A stretch of 32,539 nt of DNA from a bacterium (lineage in GTDB: Bacteria; NPL-UPA2; JAUVJM01). A program made the translations under genes and the position numbers. Every line of letters starts with the position of its first letter. Within the stretch, counting starts at the first letter, position 1. Shown piece by piece: positions 14,100 to 23,609 of the stretch. A model generated the notes under the pieces. It saw only the letters and a list, made by a program, of their open reading frames with translations, made no database searches and was not told the DNA's origin. The stretch spans positions 1 to 32,539 of the forward strand of contig JAUWGW010000019.1 of NCBI GenBank assembly GCA_030606215.1, read 5' to 3'.

Positions 14100-15275
14100 T
14101 CAGGATAGTTTTTTTACTCTATCAAGTATTAGATGTGCTATTTTCTCTTTGGGCAATTTCGGTAATTCTTCTACATTCCCTTCCCTGTCAACTATTCTCA
14201 TTTTTGCCTCAATCACCCCAAAACCTGCTGAAGGGTCGCTTACAACTATAAGGTCCAGATTTTTCTTAAGGAGCTTATCCTTAGCTCTGCGTATATTGTC
14301 ATGAGTATCCAGGGAAAAACCAACAAGAATTTTCTTGCCCTTCTTCTTCCCCAGCTCCTTCAGAATATCAGGATTTTCCTGCAGCTCAAGCACAAATTTC
14401 TCTTTCCCCTTCTCAATCTTCATAAGCGCTTTTTTCTTCGGGCGGTAATTGGCCACTGCAGATGACATCACAACTATACTGGCTCGCCTGAAGTTTTCAA
14501 GGATTGCCTTTCTCATCTGTAGTGCCGTTTCAACACGGATAACTTTTACATTGCGAGGAGGCGCAAGATGAGTCGGTCCTGTTACCAGTATAACTTTTGC
14601 TCCTCTCTCCATCGCAGCTTTTGCTAAGGCAAATCCCATCTTTCCTGTGGATGGATTACTTATGTAACGGACAGGGTCTATTGGTTCCCTTGTTGGCCCT
14701 GCGCTGACAATTATAGTCTGCCCTGAGAAATCCTTTTCACGTAGTAAGCTCCTAACTTCATCAACAATTGTTCCTACATCAGCAAGTCTCCCTTTTCCTG
14801 CTTTTCCGGATGCAAGTTCGCCAACTTCCGGCTCAATAAATCTGATGTCCCTGTCTTTCAACAACTTCATATTGCATCTAACGATCGGGTTTTCATACAT
14901 CGCTTCGTTCATCGCAGGTGCCATTACAATTGGTGCTTTTGTTGCAAGTGCAACTGTGGAAAGCAAATCATCCGCCAGCCCGTGAGCAAGCTTCCCGATA
15001 ATATTGGCAGTTGCAGGCGCAATGAGCAAAAGGTCGGCTTTCTCAGCAAGGGAAATGTGTTTTACATCCGATGCATTAACTTCCTGAAAAAGTGAGCAAT
15101 AAACCTCGTTCATGGAAAGAGTCCTCAATGTCAGTGGAGAAATAAGTCTTGCAGCAGATTCTGTCATCACAACTTTTACTTCTGCCTCTTCTTTGATGAG
15201 GAGTCTTATAATCTCACAAGACTTATATGCCGCTATACTTCCTGTAACTCCAAGTAATATTTTCTTCCCCTTCAC
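14100..15275 (-). CDS. coaBC: CoaBC: phosphopantothenoylcysteine decarboxylase / phosphopantothenate-cysteine ligase
   Basis: The 391-residue bifunctional enzyme covers two CoA synthesis steps. The N-terminal CoaC flavoprotein (about 1-180) has 'ILLGVTGSIAAYKSCEIIR', the active-site histidine in 'VKHISLAEKADLLLIAPATA' and the substrate motif 'APAMNEAMYENP'. The C-terminal CoaB (about 185-391) starts 'IIVSAGPTREPIDPVRYISN' and has 'SSAVANYRPKKKALMKIEKG', containing the ligase lysines. It makes 4'-phosphopantetheine from phosphopantothenate, cysteine, and CTP in the usual bacterial enzyme. It overlaps rpoZ by 4 bases (ATGA) and is followed immediately by the spermidine-synthase-like gene. Fusion and length are normal. 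Confidence 0.95.
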   Translation of the reverse strand: MKGKKILLGVTGSIAAYKSCEIIRLLIKEEAEVKVVMTESAARLISPLTLRTLSMNEVYCSLFQEVNASDVKHISLAEKADLLLIAPATANIIGKLAHGLADDLLSTVALATKAPIVMAPAMNEAMYENPIVRCNMKLLKDRDIRFIEPEVGELASGKAGKGRLADVGTIVDEVRSLLREKDFSGQTIIVSAGPTREPIDPVRYISNPSTGKMGFALAKAAMERGAKVILVTGPTHLAPPRNVKVIRVETALQMRKAILENFRRASIVVMSSAVANYRPKKKALMKIEKGKEKFVLELQENPDILKELGKKKGKKILVGFSLDTHDNIRRAKDKLLKKNLDLIVVSDPSAGFGVIEAKMRIVDREGNVEELPKLPKEKIAHLILDRVKKLS

Positions 15276-15469
15276 TTTTTATCCTGCTCCTTATATTTTA
15301 TCTTGCCCTTTGCGATTTCCCACAGAGCCAAAGTACTTGGCTTTGAACATTCAACATCAACCAGTCTCGGAGCTCCTTCAGCAAGCTGTCTGGTTCGTCT
15401 TGCGGCAACAATTACGAGTTGATAAGCACCGTCAATCTTCTTCCTGAGTTCTTCAATCGGAACATCCAC
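15272..15469 (-). CDS. rpoZ: RNA polymerase omega subunit
   Basis: The 65-residue omega subunit has 'DGAYQLVIVAARRTRQLAEG' as its conserved core, where the family carries the RxxQL element, followed by 'KPSTLALWEIAKGKIKYK', the second helix. It starts 17 bases inside gmk and ends with a 4-base overlap with coaBC; gmk-rpoZ-coaBC is a classic conserved order. It helps fold and assemble the beta' subunit. The length is normal for short omegas. Confidence 0.92.
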   Translation of the reverse strand: MDVPIEELRKKIDGAYQLVIVAARRTRQLAEGAPRLVDVECSKPSTLALWEIAKGKIKYKEQDKK

Positions 15470-16055
15470 TTTTTTCTCCCCTCCGTTTCCCGGATTCTCT
15501 GTATTTTCTTACTATTCCTTCCAGCTCTGCCAGTGCATCTTTCAGGTTTTCATTAATAATGATATGGTCATAGCGCTCAGAAAAAGAGAGTTCCTTAGCT
15601 GCCGTTATGAGCCGTTTCTTCACTTCTTCAGGACTGTCACTGTGTCTACCCTGCAGCCTCTTTTCAAGGGCTTCCATAGAAGGCGCGCAAATAAAGATAA
15701 GCAGTGCAGAAGGAAACTGCTTTTTGATTCTTAGAGCCCCCTGAACATCAATATCAAGTAATATGTCTTCCCCTTCCTTCAGCTTCTTTTCAATAAATTC
15801 TCTGGGAGTTCCATACAGATTACCGTGAACCTCAGCCCATTCAACAAACTTATTCTCCTCTATCCAATCCTTGAAAACTTCCCTTGAAACGAAACAGTAA
15901 TCCTTCCCCTCTATTTCCGAACTTCTTGGAGAACGAGACGTCATAGACACAGAATACTCAAGGTCAGACATAAGTTTTCTTAAACTTTGCCTGAGAGTTG
16001 TTTTTCCTGCTCCTGACGGAGCAGAAATTACTATTAAATTTCCCTTACTCAACAT
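15453..16055 (-). CDS. gmk: Guanylate kinase
   Basis: The 200-residue enzyme has the P-loop 'VISAPSGAGKTTLRQSL' at residues 9-25. GMP-binding residues lie in 'SVSMTSRSPRSSEIEGKDY' and 'DILLDIDVQGALRIKKQFP', with the lid arginines in 'LEKRLQGRHSDSPEEVKKRL'. It phosphorylates GMP to GDP with ATP. It overlaps the upstream yicC gene by 11 bases and the downstream rpoZ by 17, so it is within one transcript. Nothing is odd. Confidence 0.95.
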   Translation of the reverse strand: MLSKGNLIVISAPSGAGKTTLRQSLRKLMSDLEYSVSMTSRSPRSSEIEGKDYCFVSREVFKDWIEENKFVEWAEVHGNLYGTPREFIEKKLKEGEDILLDIDVQGALRIKKQFPSALLIFICAPSMEALEKRLQGRHSDSPEEVKKRLITAAKELSFSERYDHIIINENLKDALAELEGIVRKYRESGKRRGEKSGCSD

Positions 16056-16914
16056 TCTGAACCTGCTCCCGCATCTTTTGAAGTTCAGCCTTAATATCTA
16101 TCACATTCTTAGAAATACTCAGGTCATTAGCCTTGGCTCCGATAGTATTAACCTCCCGATTCATCTCCTGAATAAGAAAATCCAGTTTCTGTCCAATTTC
16201 TTTATTCTCCTGCCCAAGTGTTTCGCCGAACTGTTGAAGAAGCCCCGAGAACCTCGTCGTCTCCTCGTCAATATTCATACGCTGAATAATAAAAGCTACC
16301 TCAGAACTAAGGCGCGCCTCATCAAGCCTTAGATTAAATTCTCTTGCCCTCTCATGTAGAAGGCGAGTATACTTACCGGCAACTTTACCCGACCTCATCT
16401 GAACACTTTCAAGTTTTCTGCAAGTAACAGATATTGATTTCGCAAGTTCTTTTCCTATTGTCTCCCCTTCTTTCCTCCGCATTGCGATGAGTAAGTCGCA
16501 AGCCTCCGCAGTTCCCCTCTTTACAAATTGCCAGATTCTGTCAGATTCAATTTCGGGTTCTTCAATTCTTATGACTTCAGGGAGATTTGCAATGAAATCA
16601 ATCCCCACCTCACCTTTTAAATGCAACTTTCTTCCCACTTTTCTTAATGTTTTGAGGTACTCCTCAACAAGTTTACTATCTATCTCAACTTTTTTATCCA
16701 GGGTTTTTCTTTCCCATCTGAAGAATATATTTAACTTTCCACGCCTTATTCTTCTTCCAATATATCCTCTCATCTTTCCTTCAAGAACCATAAGCTCACG
16801 AGGTAATCTTACTGAAATTTCGCAGAATCTGTGGTTGACGGATGAAATCTCTATACGGAAAACGCCATAGGGACAGCTGACCTTAGCCTGCCCATACCCC
16901 GTCATACTGTGCAT
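16045..16914 (-). CDS. yicC: YicC-family protein (endoribonuclease-like)
   Basis: The 289-residue protein starts 'MHSMTGYGQAKVSCPYGVF', the YicC N-terminal signature SMTG(Y/F)G. It ends with 'EMNREVNTIGAKANDLSISK', the DUF1732 hallmark, which includes the conserved acidic residues. The middle has 'EISSVNHRFCEISVRLPREL'. E. coli YicC is reported as an RNase acting on small RNA; substrates here are unknown. It is first of yicC-gmk-rpoZ-coaBC. GGAGG lies about 11 bases before the ATG, so either the first or the second Met (SMTG) could be used. Upstream is a palindromic repeat (16967-17007). Confidence 0.92.
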   Translation of the reverse strand: MHSMTGYGQAKVSCPYGVFRIEISSVNHRFCEISVRLPRELMVLEGKMRGYIGRRIRRGKLNIFFRWERKTLDKKVEIDSKLVEEYLKTLRKVGRKLHLKGEVGIDFIANLPEVIRIEEPEIESDRIWQFVKRGTAEACDLLIAMRRKEGETIGKELAKSISVTCRKLESVQMRSGKVAGKYTRLLHERAREFNLRLDEARLSSEVAFIIQRMNIDEETTRFSGLLQQFGETLGQENKEIGQKLDFLIQEMNREVNTIGAKANDLSISKNVIDIKAELQKMREQVQNVE

Positions 16915-16966
16915 TTCTAATTCTACCTCCAGAAACGTAAATATTCAGCAAACTCCGTTTCCTGTC

Positions 16967-17007
16967 ATTCCCGCACAAGCGGGAATCCATCCCCACTTTC
17001 GTGAGGA
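16967..17007. repeat. Pair of short hairpin repeats between the TIM-barrel gene and yicC
   Basis: attcccgc-acaa-gcgggaat (16967-16986) is a perfect eight-pair hairpin, followed by tccccac-tttc-gtgagga (16990-17007) with one mismatch. The 'TCATTCCCGC..GCGGGAATCC' unit is a common dispersed intergenic repeat. It could terminate or stabilise the upstream pyr transcript. Confidence 0.75.
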
Positions 17008-17041
17008 CGGGTTTGGATTTTAGATTTTTCGGAACGTCTTC

Positions 17042-17926
17042 TTAAAGAAGTCCTTTTAAGTATGAAACGTCCTTTTTCATAACCGCTAATGCCTCTTCCC
17101 CGGAATATTTCCACAAACTTTCATCTTCAATACAGATATCTCTATCATAACCTGCCTTTTTCAAAATCTCTATATATTTACTATGGTCTATATCACCTTC
17201 ATATATCGGTGAGACATATTCATTATACTTATAACCAATTTCTCTCTTCTTACTTCTAATCTCTACAGGATACTTTATATTCTTAACGTGGGTATGCCTT
17301 ACCAGTGGTGCAAATTCTTCAAATATCTTATAAACTTCATCAATCGGAAAGCCATACCAGTAAAAATTACCCGAATCCAGACAAAGTCCTAATCGTCCGT
17401 CTCCTACTTCATTTATCACTCTCCTTAAAAACTCAGGGTTATTTCCATATTTTCCATGGTTCTCTATTCCCAAATATACTTTCTTCTCCTTTTGAATCTC
17501 ATCAAATACTCTCCTTAACGCTTTGCTGGACATCCCAGCCGCCTCTTCTATGGATACCTCTCTTTCTGTCTTTATAATAGGGTCTATTCTTATCGCCCTC
17601 GTGTTAAAATGCTCCGTTACCTCAATGCACTTTATTATCCAGTCTGTTTGCTTTTTCATATCTTCATCAGCAAAATTATTGTGCATCAGGAATGAAGAGA
17701 CCTTCAAATTATTACTTGACAACTCTTCTTCCAGCCTCTTTATCCCTTCCTCTCCTCTTAGATTTATCTTCCCATCTTCTTTTAAAGAATAGACGCTGTC
17801 GTCATCAAAATACTCAAGCTCAATTGCGTCAAGTTCAAGATACTTCATCGCCTCTACGATATTTCCCTTCTTCCCGAGAAACTCACTAACTTCACGTGCG
17901 CCAAAATCCCTTACAGAAACATACAT
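17042..17926 (-). CDS. Sugar phosphate isomerase/epimerase-like TIM-barrel protein
   Basis: The 294-residue protein belongs to the xylose isomerase-like TIM-barrel superfamily (AP_endonuc_2). Putative metal ligands lie in order on barrel strands: Glu in 'KVYLGIENHGKYGNN', Asp in 'LGLCLDSGNFYWYG', His in 'VRHTHVKNIKYP' and Glu in 'DICIEDESLWKY'. This fits an isomerase or epimerase rather than a DNA repair enzyme, but the substrate cannot be read from sequence. It follows pyrE by only 3 bases, so it is the last gene of the pyr operon. No known UMP pathway step needs it. The relation to pyrimidines may be regulatory or accidental. Confidence 0.8.
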   Translation of the reverse strand: MYVSVRDFGAREVSEFLGKKGNIVEAMKYLELDAIELEYFDDDSVYSLKEDGKINLRGEEGIKRLEEELSSNNLKVSSFLMHNNFADEDMKKQTDWIIKCIEVTEHFNTRAIRIDPIIKTEREVSIEEAAGMSSKALRRVFDEIQKEKKVYLGIENHGKYGNNPEFLRRVINEVGDGRLGLCLDSGNFYWYGFPIDEVYKIFEEFAPLVRHTHVKNIKYPVEIRSKKREIGYKYNEYVSPIYEGDIDHSKYIEILKKAGYDRDICIEDESLWKYSGEEALAVMKKDVSYLKGLL

Positions 17927-17929
17927 TCT

Positions 17930-18511
17930 TCATCCTCCCCCTTTTTTTCTGCTTCCTGGTTTTACTAATGGAATCCCTTCCCTGCACAGGGGACAGTCTT
18001 CCGGATTATATGTCTTCATTTCAAGAGCGAGAAGAGATTTTGCATCCTGATTAAAACTCATTTTCCCGGAGCTCCTGTCAACGATAAACCCGCACCCTAT
18101 GATAACTCCCCCTGCTTTCTCAACCAACCCTATGATTTCCTTAGTGGATGCACCTGTAGTGACTACATCCTCTACTATGAGCACACTGTCTCCTCTCTCA
18201 ATTTTGAAGCCGCGGCGGAGAACCATTTCACCTGAGACTACTCTTTCAGCAAATATAGCCCTTGCTCCCAATACCCTGGCTACTTCATGGCATACAATAA
18301 TACCTCCAAGCGCAGGTGCAATTACAACTTTAATCTCTTTATCTTTAAATGGTTCTGCGACCTGCCTCGCAATTTTTTCTGCAAGTTCCGGATACTGGAA
18401 AACCAATGCACACTGGACATAATTTGGACTGTGCAGCCCCGAACTTAGCTCAAAATGCCCTTCAAGGAAAGCCCCAGTTTTCTTCAAGATGGAAAGCATT
18501 TCACTGTTCAT
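17930..18511 (-). CDS. pyrE: Orotate phosphoribosyltransferase
   Basis: The 193-residue enzyme has the PRPP motif 'SVLIVEDVVTTGASTKEII'. The N-terminal 'LKKTGAFLEGHFELSSGLHS' is typical of PyrE, as is 'VVIAPALGGIIVCHEVARVLG'. It converts orotate plus PRPP to OMP. The C-terminus carries an unusual Cys-containing stretch 'YNPEDCPLCREGIPLVKPGS', seen in thermophile/archaeal-like PyrE proteins. It overlaps pyrF by 4 bases and precedes the TIM-barrel gene by 3. There is no frameshift or missing motif. Confidence 0.95.
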   Translation of the reverse strand: MNSEMLSILKKTGAFLEGHFELSSGLHSPNYVQCALVFQYPELAEKIARQVAEPFKDKEIKVVIAPALGGIIVCHEVARVLGARAIFAERVVSGEMVLRRGFKIERGDSVLIVEDVVTTGASTKEIIGLVEKAGGVIIGCGFIVDRSSGKMSFNQDAKSLLALEMKTYNPEDCPLCREGIPLVKPGSRKKGGG

Positions 18512-19200
18512 CTCATCTCACGCAGTATTTTCTCCGCCGCCTCTTGCCTGTTAGGAGCTTCAATAATCGGTCTTCCTATAACAATATAGTCAGCCCCAGC
18601 CTCTATAGCCTGTTTTGGAGTAAGAGTTCTCCTCTGGTCGTGAGGAGCAGCCCATGCTGGTCTTACTCCCGGCGTAATAATCAATTTGCTTCCACATATT
18701 TTTCTGACAGCGGTTATTTCTCTCGGTGAGCAAATCACTCCATCAAGTCCAGATTCCATTGCAAGTTGAGCCAGATGCAGGACTTCCTCCTCAACTGACC
18801 CGGACATTCCAAGTTCCTTCTTGATTATACCATCATTGAGATGCGTCAGCATAGTTACCCCGAATACAAGGGGATTTCCAGACACCTTGCTTGCTTCCTT
18901 AGCCGCTTTCATCATCTCTTTCCCGCCGAGGCAATGAACATCATACATATCAACATTAAGCTTAGCAATTACCTCTGATGTCTTCGCAGCAGTGTTTGGT
19001 ATATCATGCAGTTTTAAGTCAAGGAAGACCCTTGCCCCCGTCTCTTTAACCATTTTCACCGATTCTGCACCACCTATTGTAAAAAGTCTACTACCAACTT
19101 TGTAAATATTTATATATCCTCTCAACTCCTGAATAATTTGCTGCGCTTCTTCTAAAGCACTAACATCAAGAGCAAGTATCAATCTTTCCTTAGCTTCCAT
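18508..19200 (-). CDS. pyrF: Orotidine 5'-phosphate decarboxylase
   Basis: The 230-residue TIM-barrel enzyme has the catalytic set 'ARVFLDLKLHDIPNTAAKT' (Asp-Lys-His-Asp), substrate strand 'LILALDVSALEEA', phosphate loop 'GVRPAWAAPHDQRRTLTP' and 'AGADYIVIGRPIIEA'. It decarboxylates OMP to UMP, the last step of the pathway. The start overlaps pyrD by 11 bases, the end overlaps pyrE by 4. Standard length. Confidence 0.96.
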   Translation of the reverse strand: MEAKERLILALDVSALEEAQQIIQELRGYINIYKVGSRLFTIGGAESVKMVKETGARVFLDLKLHDIPNTAAKTSEVIAKLNVDMYDVHCLGGKEMMKAAKEASKVSGNPLVFGVTMLTHLNDGIIKKELGMSGSVEEEVLHLAQLAMESGLDGVICSPREITAVRKICGSKLIITPGVRPAWAAPHDQRRTLTPKQAIEAGADYIVIGRPIIEAPNRQEAAEKILREMR

Positions 19201-20104
19201 CTAAATTCCCGACAATCTGAGATACTGACGCAAAACCATTTTGCACCAGGTAATCTTCTATCCCCTGAACAATTTCCTCTATGATATCCGGATTAGAAAA
19301 GAGAGCTGTTCCCACAGCAATAGCCTTAGCCCCTGCCAGCATAAACTCAATTGCATCAGAAGCTCTCATAACTCCGCCCATTCCCACTACAGGAATCTTA
19401 ACGACCCTGCACACATCCCACACCATTTTAAGAGCTAACGGCTTTATCGCAGGTCCTGTCAGACCGCCGGTTGTGTTGCCAAGCACCGGTTTCCTCGTCT
19501 CTATATCTATAGCCATCCCCGGGAAAGAGTTGATAAGAGAGATAGCATCCGCACCTTTTTCTTCACAGGTTCCGGCAATTTCAGTAATATCGGTAACCTG
19601 AGGTGACAGTTTCACTATCAGCGGGAGCCGGCACTTCTTCCGAATACTTTCAAGGAGCTTTCCCGCTGCGGCAGGGTCCTGCGCTAAAATTCTCTTCCCA
19701 ATATTAGGGCATGATAGATTCAACTCAATCCCGGAAATACCCTCTGCATCAGTTAAAAACTCAATTAGCTCCACAAACTCCTCTACAGTTTCACCCCCTA
19801 TACTTACAATGATTGGTGTGCCGAGATTGCGCAATCCCGGAAGCTTTTCTCTTATGAGAGCAGATACACCTATATTATGCAAGCCAATTGCATTTAATAA
19901 ACCCGCTGGAGTTTCAACAATCCTCGGGGGAGGATTGCCCTGCCGTGGTTTCAGAGTAACACTCTTTAAAACAATTGCTCCAAGCTTTTTCACGTCAACC
20001 AGCTCTTCATATTCTTCTCCATAGCCAAAGGTTCCTGAAGCAACCATTAAAGGGTTACGCATCTTAATCCCGGCAAAATTTACAGTTAAATCAGGCTTTC
20101 CCAT
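19190..20104 (-). CDS. pyrD: Dihydroorotate dehydrogenase, class 1B catalytic subunit
   Basis: The FMN enzyme has 304 residues. 'GIELNLSCPNIG' carries the catalytic cysteine characteristic of class 1; class 2 has serine. 'NPLMVASGTFGYGEEY' binds FMN and substrate, and 'VGTALFSNPDIIEEIVQGI' is the C-terminal phosphate site. Pairing with pyrK makes it class 1B: NAD+ accepts electrons via PyrK, suited to anaerobic growth. It overlaps pyrK by 19 bases and pyrF by 11, consistent with stoichiometric expression. It oxidises dihydroorotate to orotate in the cytoplasm. Confidence 0.95.
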   Translation of the reverse strand: MGKPDLTVNFAGIKMRNPLMVASGTFGYGEEYEELVDVKKLGAIVLKSVTLKPRQGNPPPRIVETPAGLLNAIGLHNIGVSALIREKLPGLRNLGTPIIVSIGGETVEEFVELIEFLTDAEGISGIELNLSCPNIGKRILAQDPAAAGKLLESIRKKCRLPLIVKLSPQVTDITEIAGTCEEKGADAISLINSFPGMAIDIETRKPVLGNTTGGLTGPAIKPLALKMVWDVCRVVKIPVVGMGGVMRASDAIEFMLAGAKAIAVGTALFSNPDIIEEIVQGIEDYLVQNGFASVSQIVGNLDGS

Positions 20105-20862
20105 GAAACTATGCTTGCATCAAATACAGGTCCATCCTTACATACACGCCTGTAGATTGTGCTACCATCCTTCTCCTTTGTTTTTATTACACACCCTAAA
20201 CATGCCCCCACACCGCAGGCCATCTGGTTCTCAATCGACACCTGACAGGGAATACCACAATTACCACATGTATCTGCAACTTCTTTCAATAAAGCGACTG
20301 GACCACATGCATAAACAATCGCCGGAGTTTCTCTTTTTAGAAACTCCTCGAAAAGAGAACTGACTAACCCTTTCTTCCCATAACTACCATCATCAGTTGT
20401 AACTTCTACTGAAAAACCAAGTTTCTTGAATTCTTCCTCATAAAGGATAAGTTCTCCTGTCCTTGCACCGATTAGGACCTGCTTCCGCGCAGCTTTAAGG
20501 AAATGTGCGAGAAAAAGCACGGGCGCAGCTCCTATCCCTCCTGCTACAATCATAACTGATTCCGGAGACGGCTCAACATTGAATCCATGCCCGAGAGGTC
20601 CAACAATATCAAGTTTCTCTCCCGGCTTTTTCTCTGAAAGTAATTTTGTCCCGCTCCCAATGACCTTGTAGAGTAGTTTCACTTCGTTTGAATCAATTTC
20701 ATGAATACTCAACGGTCTTCTCAGAAGAGGCTCAAATGTAGAGGAACAACGGATGTGAACAAACTGCCCGGGACAGGCAGATTGTATCCGTTTCCATATT
20801 GCTATACCCATCCGGAAAATGCCCGGTGCAACTTCTTCATTACTCAGAATTTCCTGCTTCAC
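20086..20862 (-). CDS. pyrK: Dihydroorotate dehydrogenase electron transfer subunit
   Basis: The 258-residue protein has an FAD-binding barrel with 'LLRRPLSIHEID' and an NAD-binding domain with 'VMIVAGGIGAAPVLFLAHFL' and 'IVYACGPVALLKEVA'. A C-terminal 2Fe-2S site follows: three cysteines in 'ACGVGACLGCVIKTK' and a fourth in 'YRRVCKDGPVF'. This is complete PyrK, passing electrons from PyrD FMN to NAD+. Extra cysteines in 'CGNCGIPCQV' just before the cluster are common in this family. It overlaps pyrC by 4 bases and pyrD by 19. Confidence 0.95.
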   Translation of the reverse strand: MKQEILSNEEVAPGIFRMGIAIWKRIQSACPGQFVHIRCSSTFEPLLRRPLSIHEIDSNEVKLLYKVIGSGTKLLSEKKPGEKLDIVGPLGHGFNVEPSPESVMIVAGGIGAAPVLFLAHFLKAARKQVLIGARTGELILYEEEFKKLGFSVEVTTDDGSYGKKGLVSSLFEEFLKRETPAIVYACGPVALLKEVADTCGNCGIPCQVSIENQMACGVGACLGCVIKTKEKDGSTIYRRVCKDGPVFDASIVSWESLI

Positions 20863-22142
20863 CTCAACTTGCCATTCTCAAGAACGGGTTTTCCTCTAAC
20901 AATCACTGTTTCAACAATACCTTTAAGTTTTCTGCCGATAAAGGGAGAATTTTTGCTTTTTGAGAAAAATTTCTCCGCATCTACTGTATATTCCGCATCA
21001 GGGTCAACAATAGTTATATCAGCATCAGCTCCGGGACTTAATGTTCCCTTATTCAACCCAAGAATACCTGCGGGATTTACGGTCATCCTGGCAACTGCTT
21101 CTCTAAGAGTTAAAACTCCTTCATCCACAAGTTCACTCATTACAAGAGAAAAAGAGGTTTCAAGACCGATGATGCCAGACGGCGCCGAAGAAAACTCCAT
21201 CTCCTTCTCAACAATAGTATGAGGAGCGTGGTCTGTTGCAATAACATCAATTGTCCCATCTTTAAGCCCCTGCTTGATTGCTTCAACATCCAGGGATGTG
21301 CGAAGCGGCGGATTAATCCTGGTATTTGTGCTAAAACTTCTTACTTCTTCATCTGTCAGGGTAAAATAATGAGGAGCTGTTTCTGCGCTCACGCTTATTC
21401 CTCTCTCCTTTGCGCGCCTCACCAGTTCAACTGAACCTGCTGTGCTCACGTGAGCAATATGAAGTTTAGACTGTGTCATCTCAGCAAGCATTATGTCGCG
21501 GGCTACCGCTACTTCTTCGGCAACTTGCGGAATACCCTGAAGCCCGAGTAGTGTTGAGACAAATCCTTCATTCATAACTCCTCCGGAAGATAAACTCTTA
21601 TCCTCACAGTGAGATATAACAGTCAGATTGAACATCCTCGCATATTCCAATGCGCGGCGCATCAAATCTCCATCTTTAACAGGCTCCCCGTCATCACTGA
21701 TTGCTGCAACACCTGCAGAAAATAATTCGCCTATATCTGAAAGTTCCTCCCCCGCTAACCCCCTGGTTATAGCACCTACAGGATATACCTGAATATAACC
21801 TCTCTCCTCCGCCTGTGAGAGGATAAATTCAACTATGCCAGCATTATCTATAGGTGGGGTTGTATTCGGCATACAGGCTATCCCTGTGAAACCACCATGC
21901 ACTGCCGCAGATGTGCCCGTCTCTATAGTTTCCTCATCCTCCCTGCCGGGTTCCCGCAGATGAACATGCATGTCAATCAATCCTGGCAGAACCAATTTGC
22001 CTCTGGCATCAATAATTTTTATCTTTTCCCCTATTTTCTTTGAAACAGCAGAAATTTTGTCTCCTTCTATCAGGATATCCCTGACTTCATCAAGATTATT
22101 TGCAGGGTCAACTACCCTTCCATTTTTAATCAGGATTTTCAC
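20859..22142 (-). CDS. pyrC: Dihydroorotase
   Basis: The 427-residue class I dihydroorotase has the zinc motif '[20 protein letters not shown]' at about residues 54-73. The bridging Asp is in '[10 protein letters not shown]', the histidine in '[13 protein letters not shown]', another in '[13 protein letters not shown]', and the catalytic Asp in '[14 protein letters not shown]'. It cyclises carbamoyl aspartate to dihydroorotate. The start overlaps pyrB by 17 bases. All metal residues are present, so it is an active enzyme rather than the inactive partner type. Confidence 0.95.
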   Translation of the reverse strand: MKILIKNGRVVDPANNLDEVRDILIEGDKISAVSKKIGEKIKIIDARGKLVLPGLIDMHVHLREPGREDEETIETGTSAAVHGGFTGIACMPNTTPPIDNAGIVEFILSQAEERGYIQVYPVGAITRGLAGEELSDIGELFSAGVAAISDDGEPVKDGDLMRRALEYARMFNLTVISHCEDKSLSSGGVMNEGFVSTLLGLQGIPQVAEEVAVARDIMLAEMTQSKLHIAHVSTAGSVELVRRAKERGISVSAETAPHYFTLTDEEVRSFSTNTRINPPLRTSLDVEAIKQGLKDGTIDVIATDHAPHTIVEKEMEFSSAPSGIIGLETSFSLVMSELVDEGVLTLREAVARMTVNPAGILGLNKGTLSPGADADITIVDPDAEYTVDAEKFFSKSKNSPFIGRKLKGIVETVIVRGKPVLENGKLR

Positions 22143-23061
22143 TTTTCACCCCTGAAAGAAGGTACATAACCGCCATCCGTATTGCTACTCCGCTTGTTAC
22201 CTGCTCAAGAATCACCGATTGCGGACCATCAGCGACATCCGGGTCAAGTTCTATTCCCCTGTTTACGGGTCCCGGATGCATTATCAAAGCATCAGGCTTG
22301 GCAATTTTTAGACGGTCCCTATTAATTCCAAATATTTTTCTGTATTCACGAAGAGAAGGAATCAAATTCTTCCCCTGTCTCTCCCGCTGAATCCGCAGAA
22401 CCATCACTACATCTACTCCCTTAATAGCTTCCTCTACGCGATACTTAACCTTAACCCCCATTTTCTCAATATATGGCGGGATGTAAGTCGGAGGTCCTGC
22501 TATTACTACCTCAGCGCCAACTTTGGTCAACCCCCATATATTTGACCTTGCAACCCTACTGTGTGAAATATCTCCTATAATTGCAACTTTTAATCCCTTG
22601 AGCCTGCCCTTTTTCTCCCTGATTGTAAACATATCTAACAGAGCCTGTGTCGGATGCTCATGACAACCGTCCCCTGCATTTATCACTCCTGGTTCAATTT
22701 CTCCTGCAAGCCGATGCGGTGCGCCAGCCATACTGTGGCGCATGATGACTAAATCCACCTTCATTGCCTCAATATTTCTGACTGTATCCCGTAGACTCTC
22801 CCCCTTGAGCATACTGCTTGTGCTTGCTGATATATTCACCATATCGGCGCTTAGCCTCTTAGCAGCTAATTCAAAAGAAACACGGGTTCTGGTGCTCGGT
22901 TCAAGGAAGAGAAGGACTGCAGTTTTCCCCCTCAGAGTAGGCACTTTCTTGATAGCTCTCGTCGATATTTCCTTGAAAGAATCCGCAGTATCCAGAATAA
23001 AAATTATTTCATCCTTTGTTAATTGCTCAAGTCCTAAAAGGTCTCGCTTATCCCACTTCAT
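22126..23061 (-). CDS. pyrB: Aspartate carbamoyltransferase catalytic subunit
   Basis: The 311-residue enzyme has carbamoyl phosphate loop '[20 protein letters not shown]', '80s loop' region '[20 protein letters not shown]', '[14 protein letters not shown]' and '[16 protein letters not shown]'. It joins carbamoyl phosphate and aspartate, the first committed step. No pyrI regulatory subunit is beside it, fitting the unregulated Bacillus-type trimer controlled by PyrR instead. Its ATG overlaps the pyrR stop by 4 bases. carA and carB, which supply carbamoyl phosphate, are not in the window. Confidence 0.96.
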   Translation of the reverse strand: MKWDKRDLLGLEQLTKDEIIFILDTADSFKEISTRAIKKVPTLRGKTAVLLFLEPSTRTRVSFELAAKRLSADMVNISASTSSMLKGESLRDTVRNIEAMKVDLVIMRHSMAGAPHRLAGEIEPGVINAGDGCHEHPTQALLDMFTIREKKGRLKGLKVAIIGDISHSRVARSNIWGLTKVGAEVVIAGPPTYIPPYIEKMGVKVKYRVEEAIKGVDVVMVLRIQRERQGKNLIPSLREYRKIFGINRDRLKIAKPDALIMHPGPVNRGIELDPDVADGPQSVILEQVTSGVAIRMAVMYLLSGVKSENPD

Positions 23062-23609
23062 TTTTCCACTTTCTCGACAACTATTACCTGCTCTTTACCA
23101 TCAACCTCATTAATTTGCACATCAACAACCTCATCCTCAGAAGTCGGCACATTCTCTCCAACATAATCCGCATGAATCGGCAGTTCACGATGCCCTCTGT
23201 CAATTAGGACAGCTATCTGCACCAAACCAGGTCTTCCAAAATCTATAAGCTGGTCAATTGCCGCGCGCATTGTCCTTGCGGTATATAGCACATCATCCAC
23301 AAGGATTACTCTTTTCCCCGTCAAGTCAAATGGTATCTCCGTTTTATGAACTACAGGTTGAGATGCAACTGCTGTCAGGTCATCTCTGTAAAGGGTAATA
23401 TCCAGTATTCCAAACGGCACCTTACTGCCTGTGATTTCTTCTATTTTCCTGACAACCCTCTCTGCAAGATATGCTCCCCTTGTTCTGATACCGATAATAA
23501 CAAGTTCATCTGTAGTTTTACATCCTTCAATTATCTCACGGGAAACCCTATCAAGGGTCTTCTCAATCGCAACCGCATCCATTATCTTTCTTTTCTCACG
23601 AAATCCCAT
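23058..23609 (-). CDS. pyrR: PyrR bifunctional regulator / uracil phosphoribosyltransferase
   Basis: The 183-residue protein has the PRPP motif '[19 protein letters not shown]' and the PyrR signatures '[14 protein letters not shown]' and '[19 protein letters not shown]'. '[20 protein letters not shown]' closes it. In Bacillus it binds leader RNA in the presence of UMP to cause attenuation. Here I see no long untranslated leader: the gene overlaps the end of the MNT-HEPN gene by 14 bases, and the promoter at 24483-24512 gives only a short leader. It may therefore act as a uracil phosphoribosyltransferase, or by a site within coding sequence. Confidence 0.95.
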   Translation of the reverse strand: MGFREKRKIMDAVAIEKTLDRVSREIIEGCKTTDELVIIGIRTRGAYLAERVVRKIEEITGSKVPFGILDITLYRDDLTAVASQPVVHKTEIPFDLTGKRVILVDDVLYTARTMRAAIDQLIDFGRPGLVQIAVLIDRGHRELPIHADYVGENVPTSEDEVVDVQINEVDGKEQVIVVEKVEK

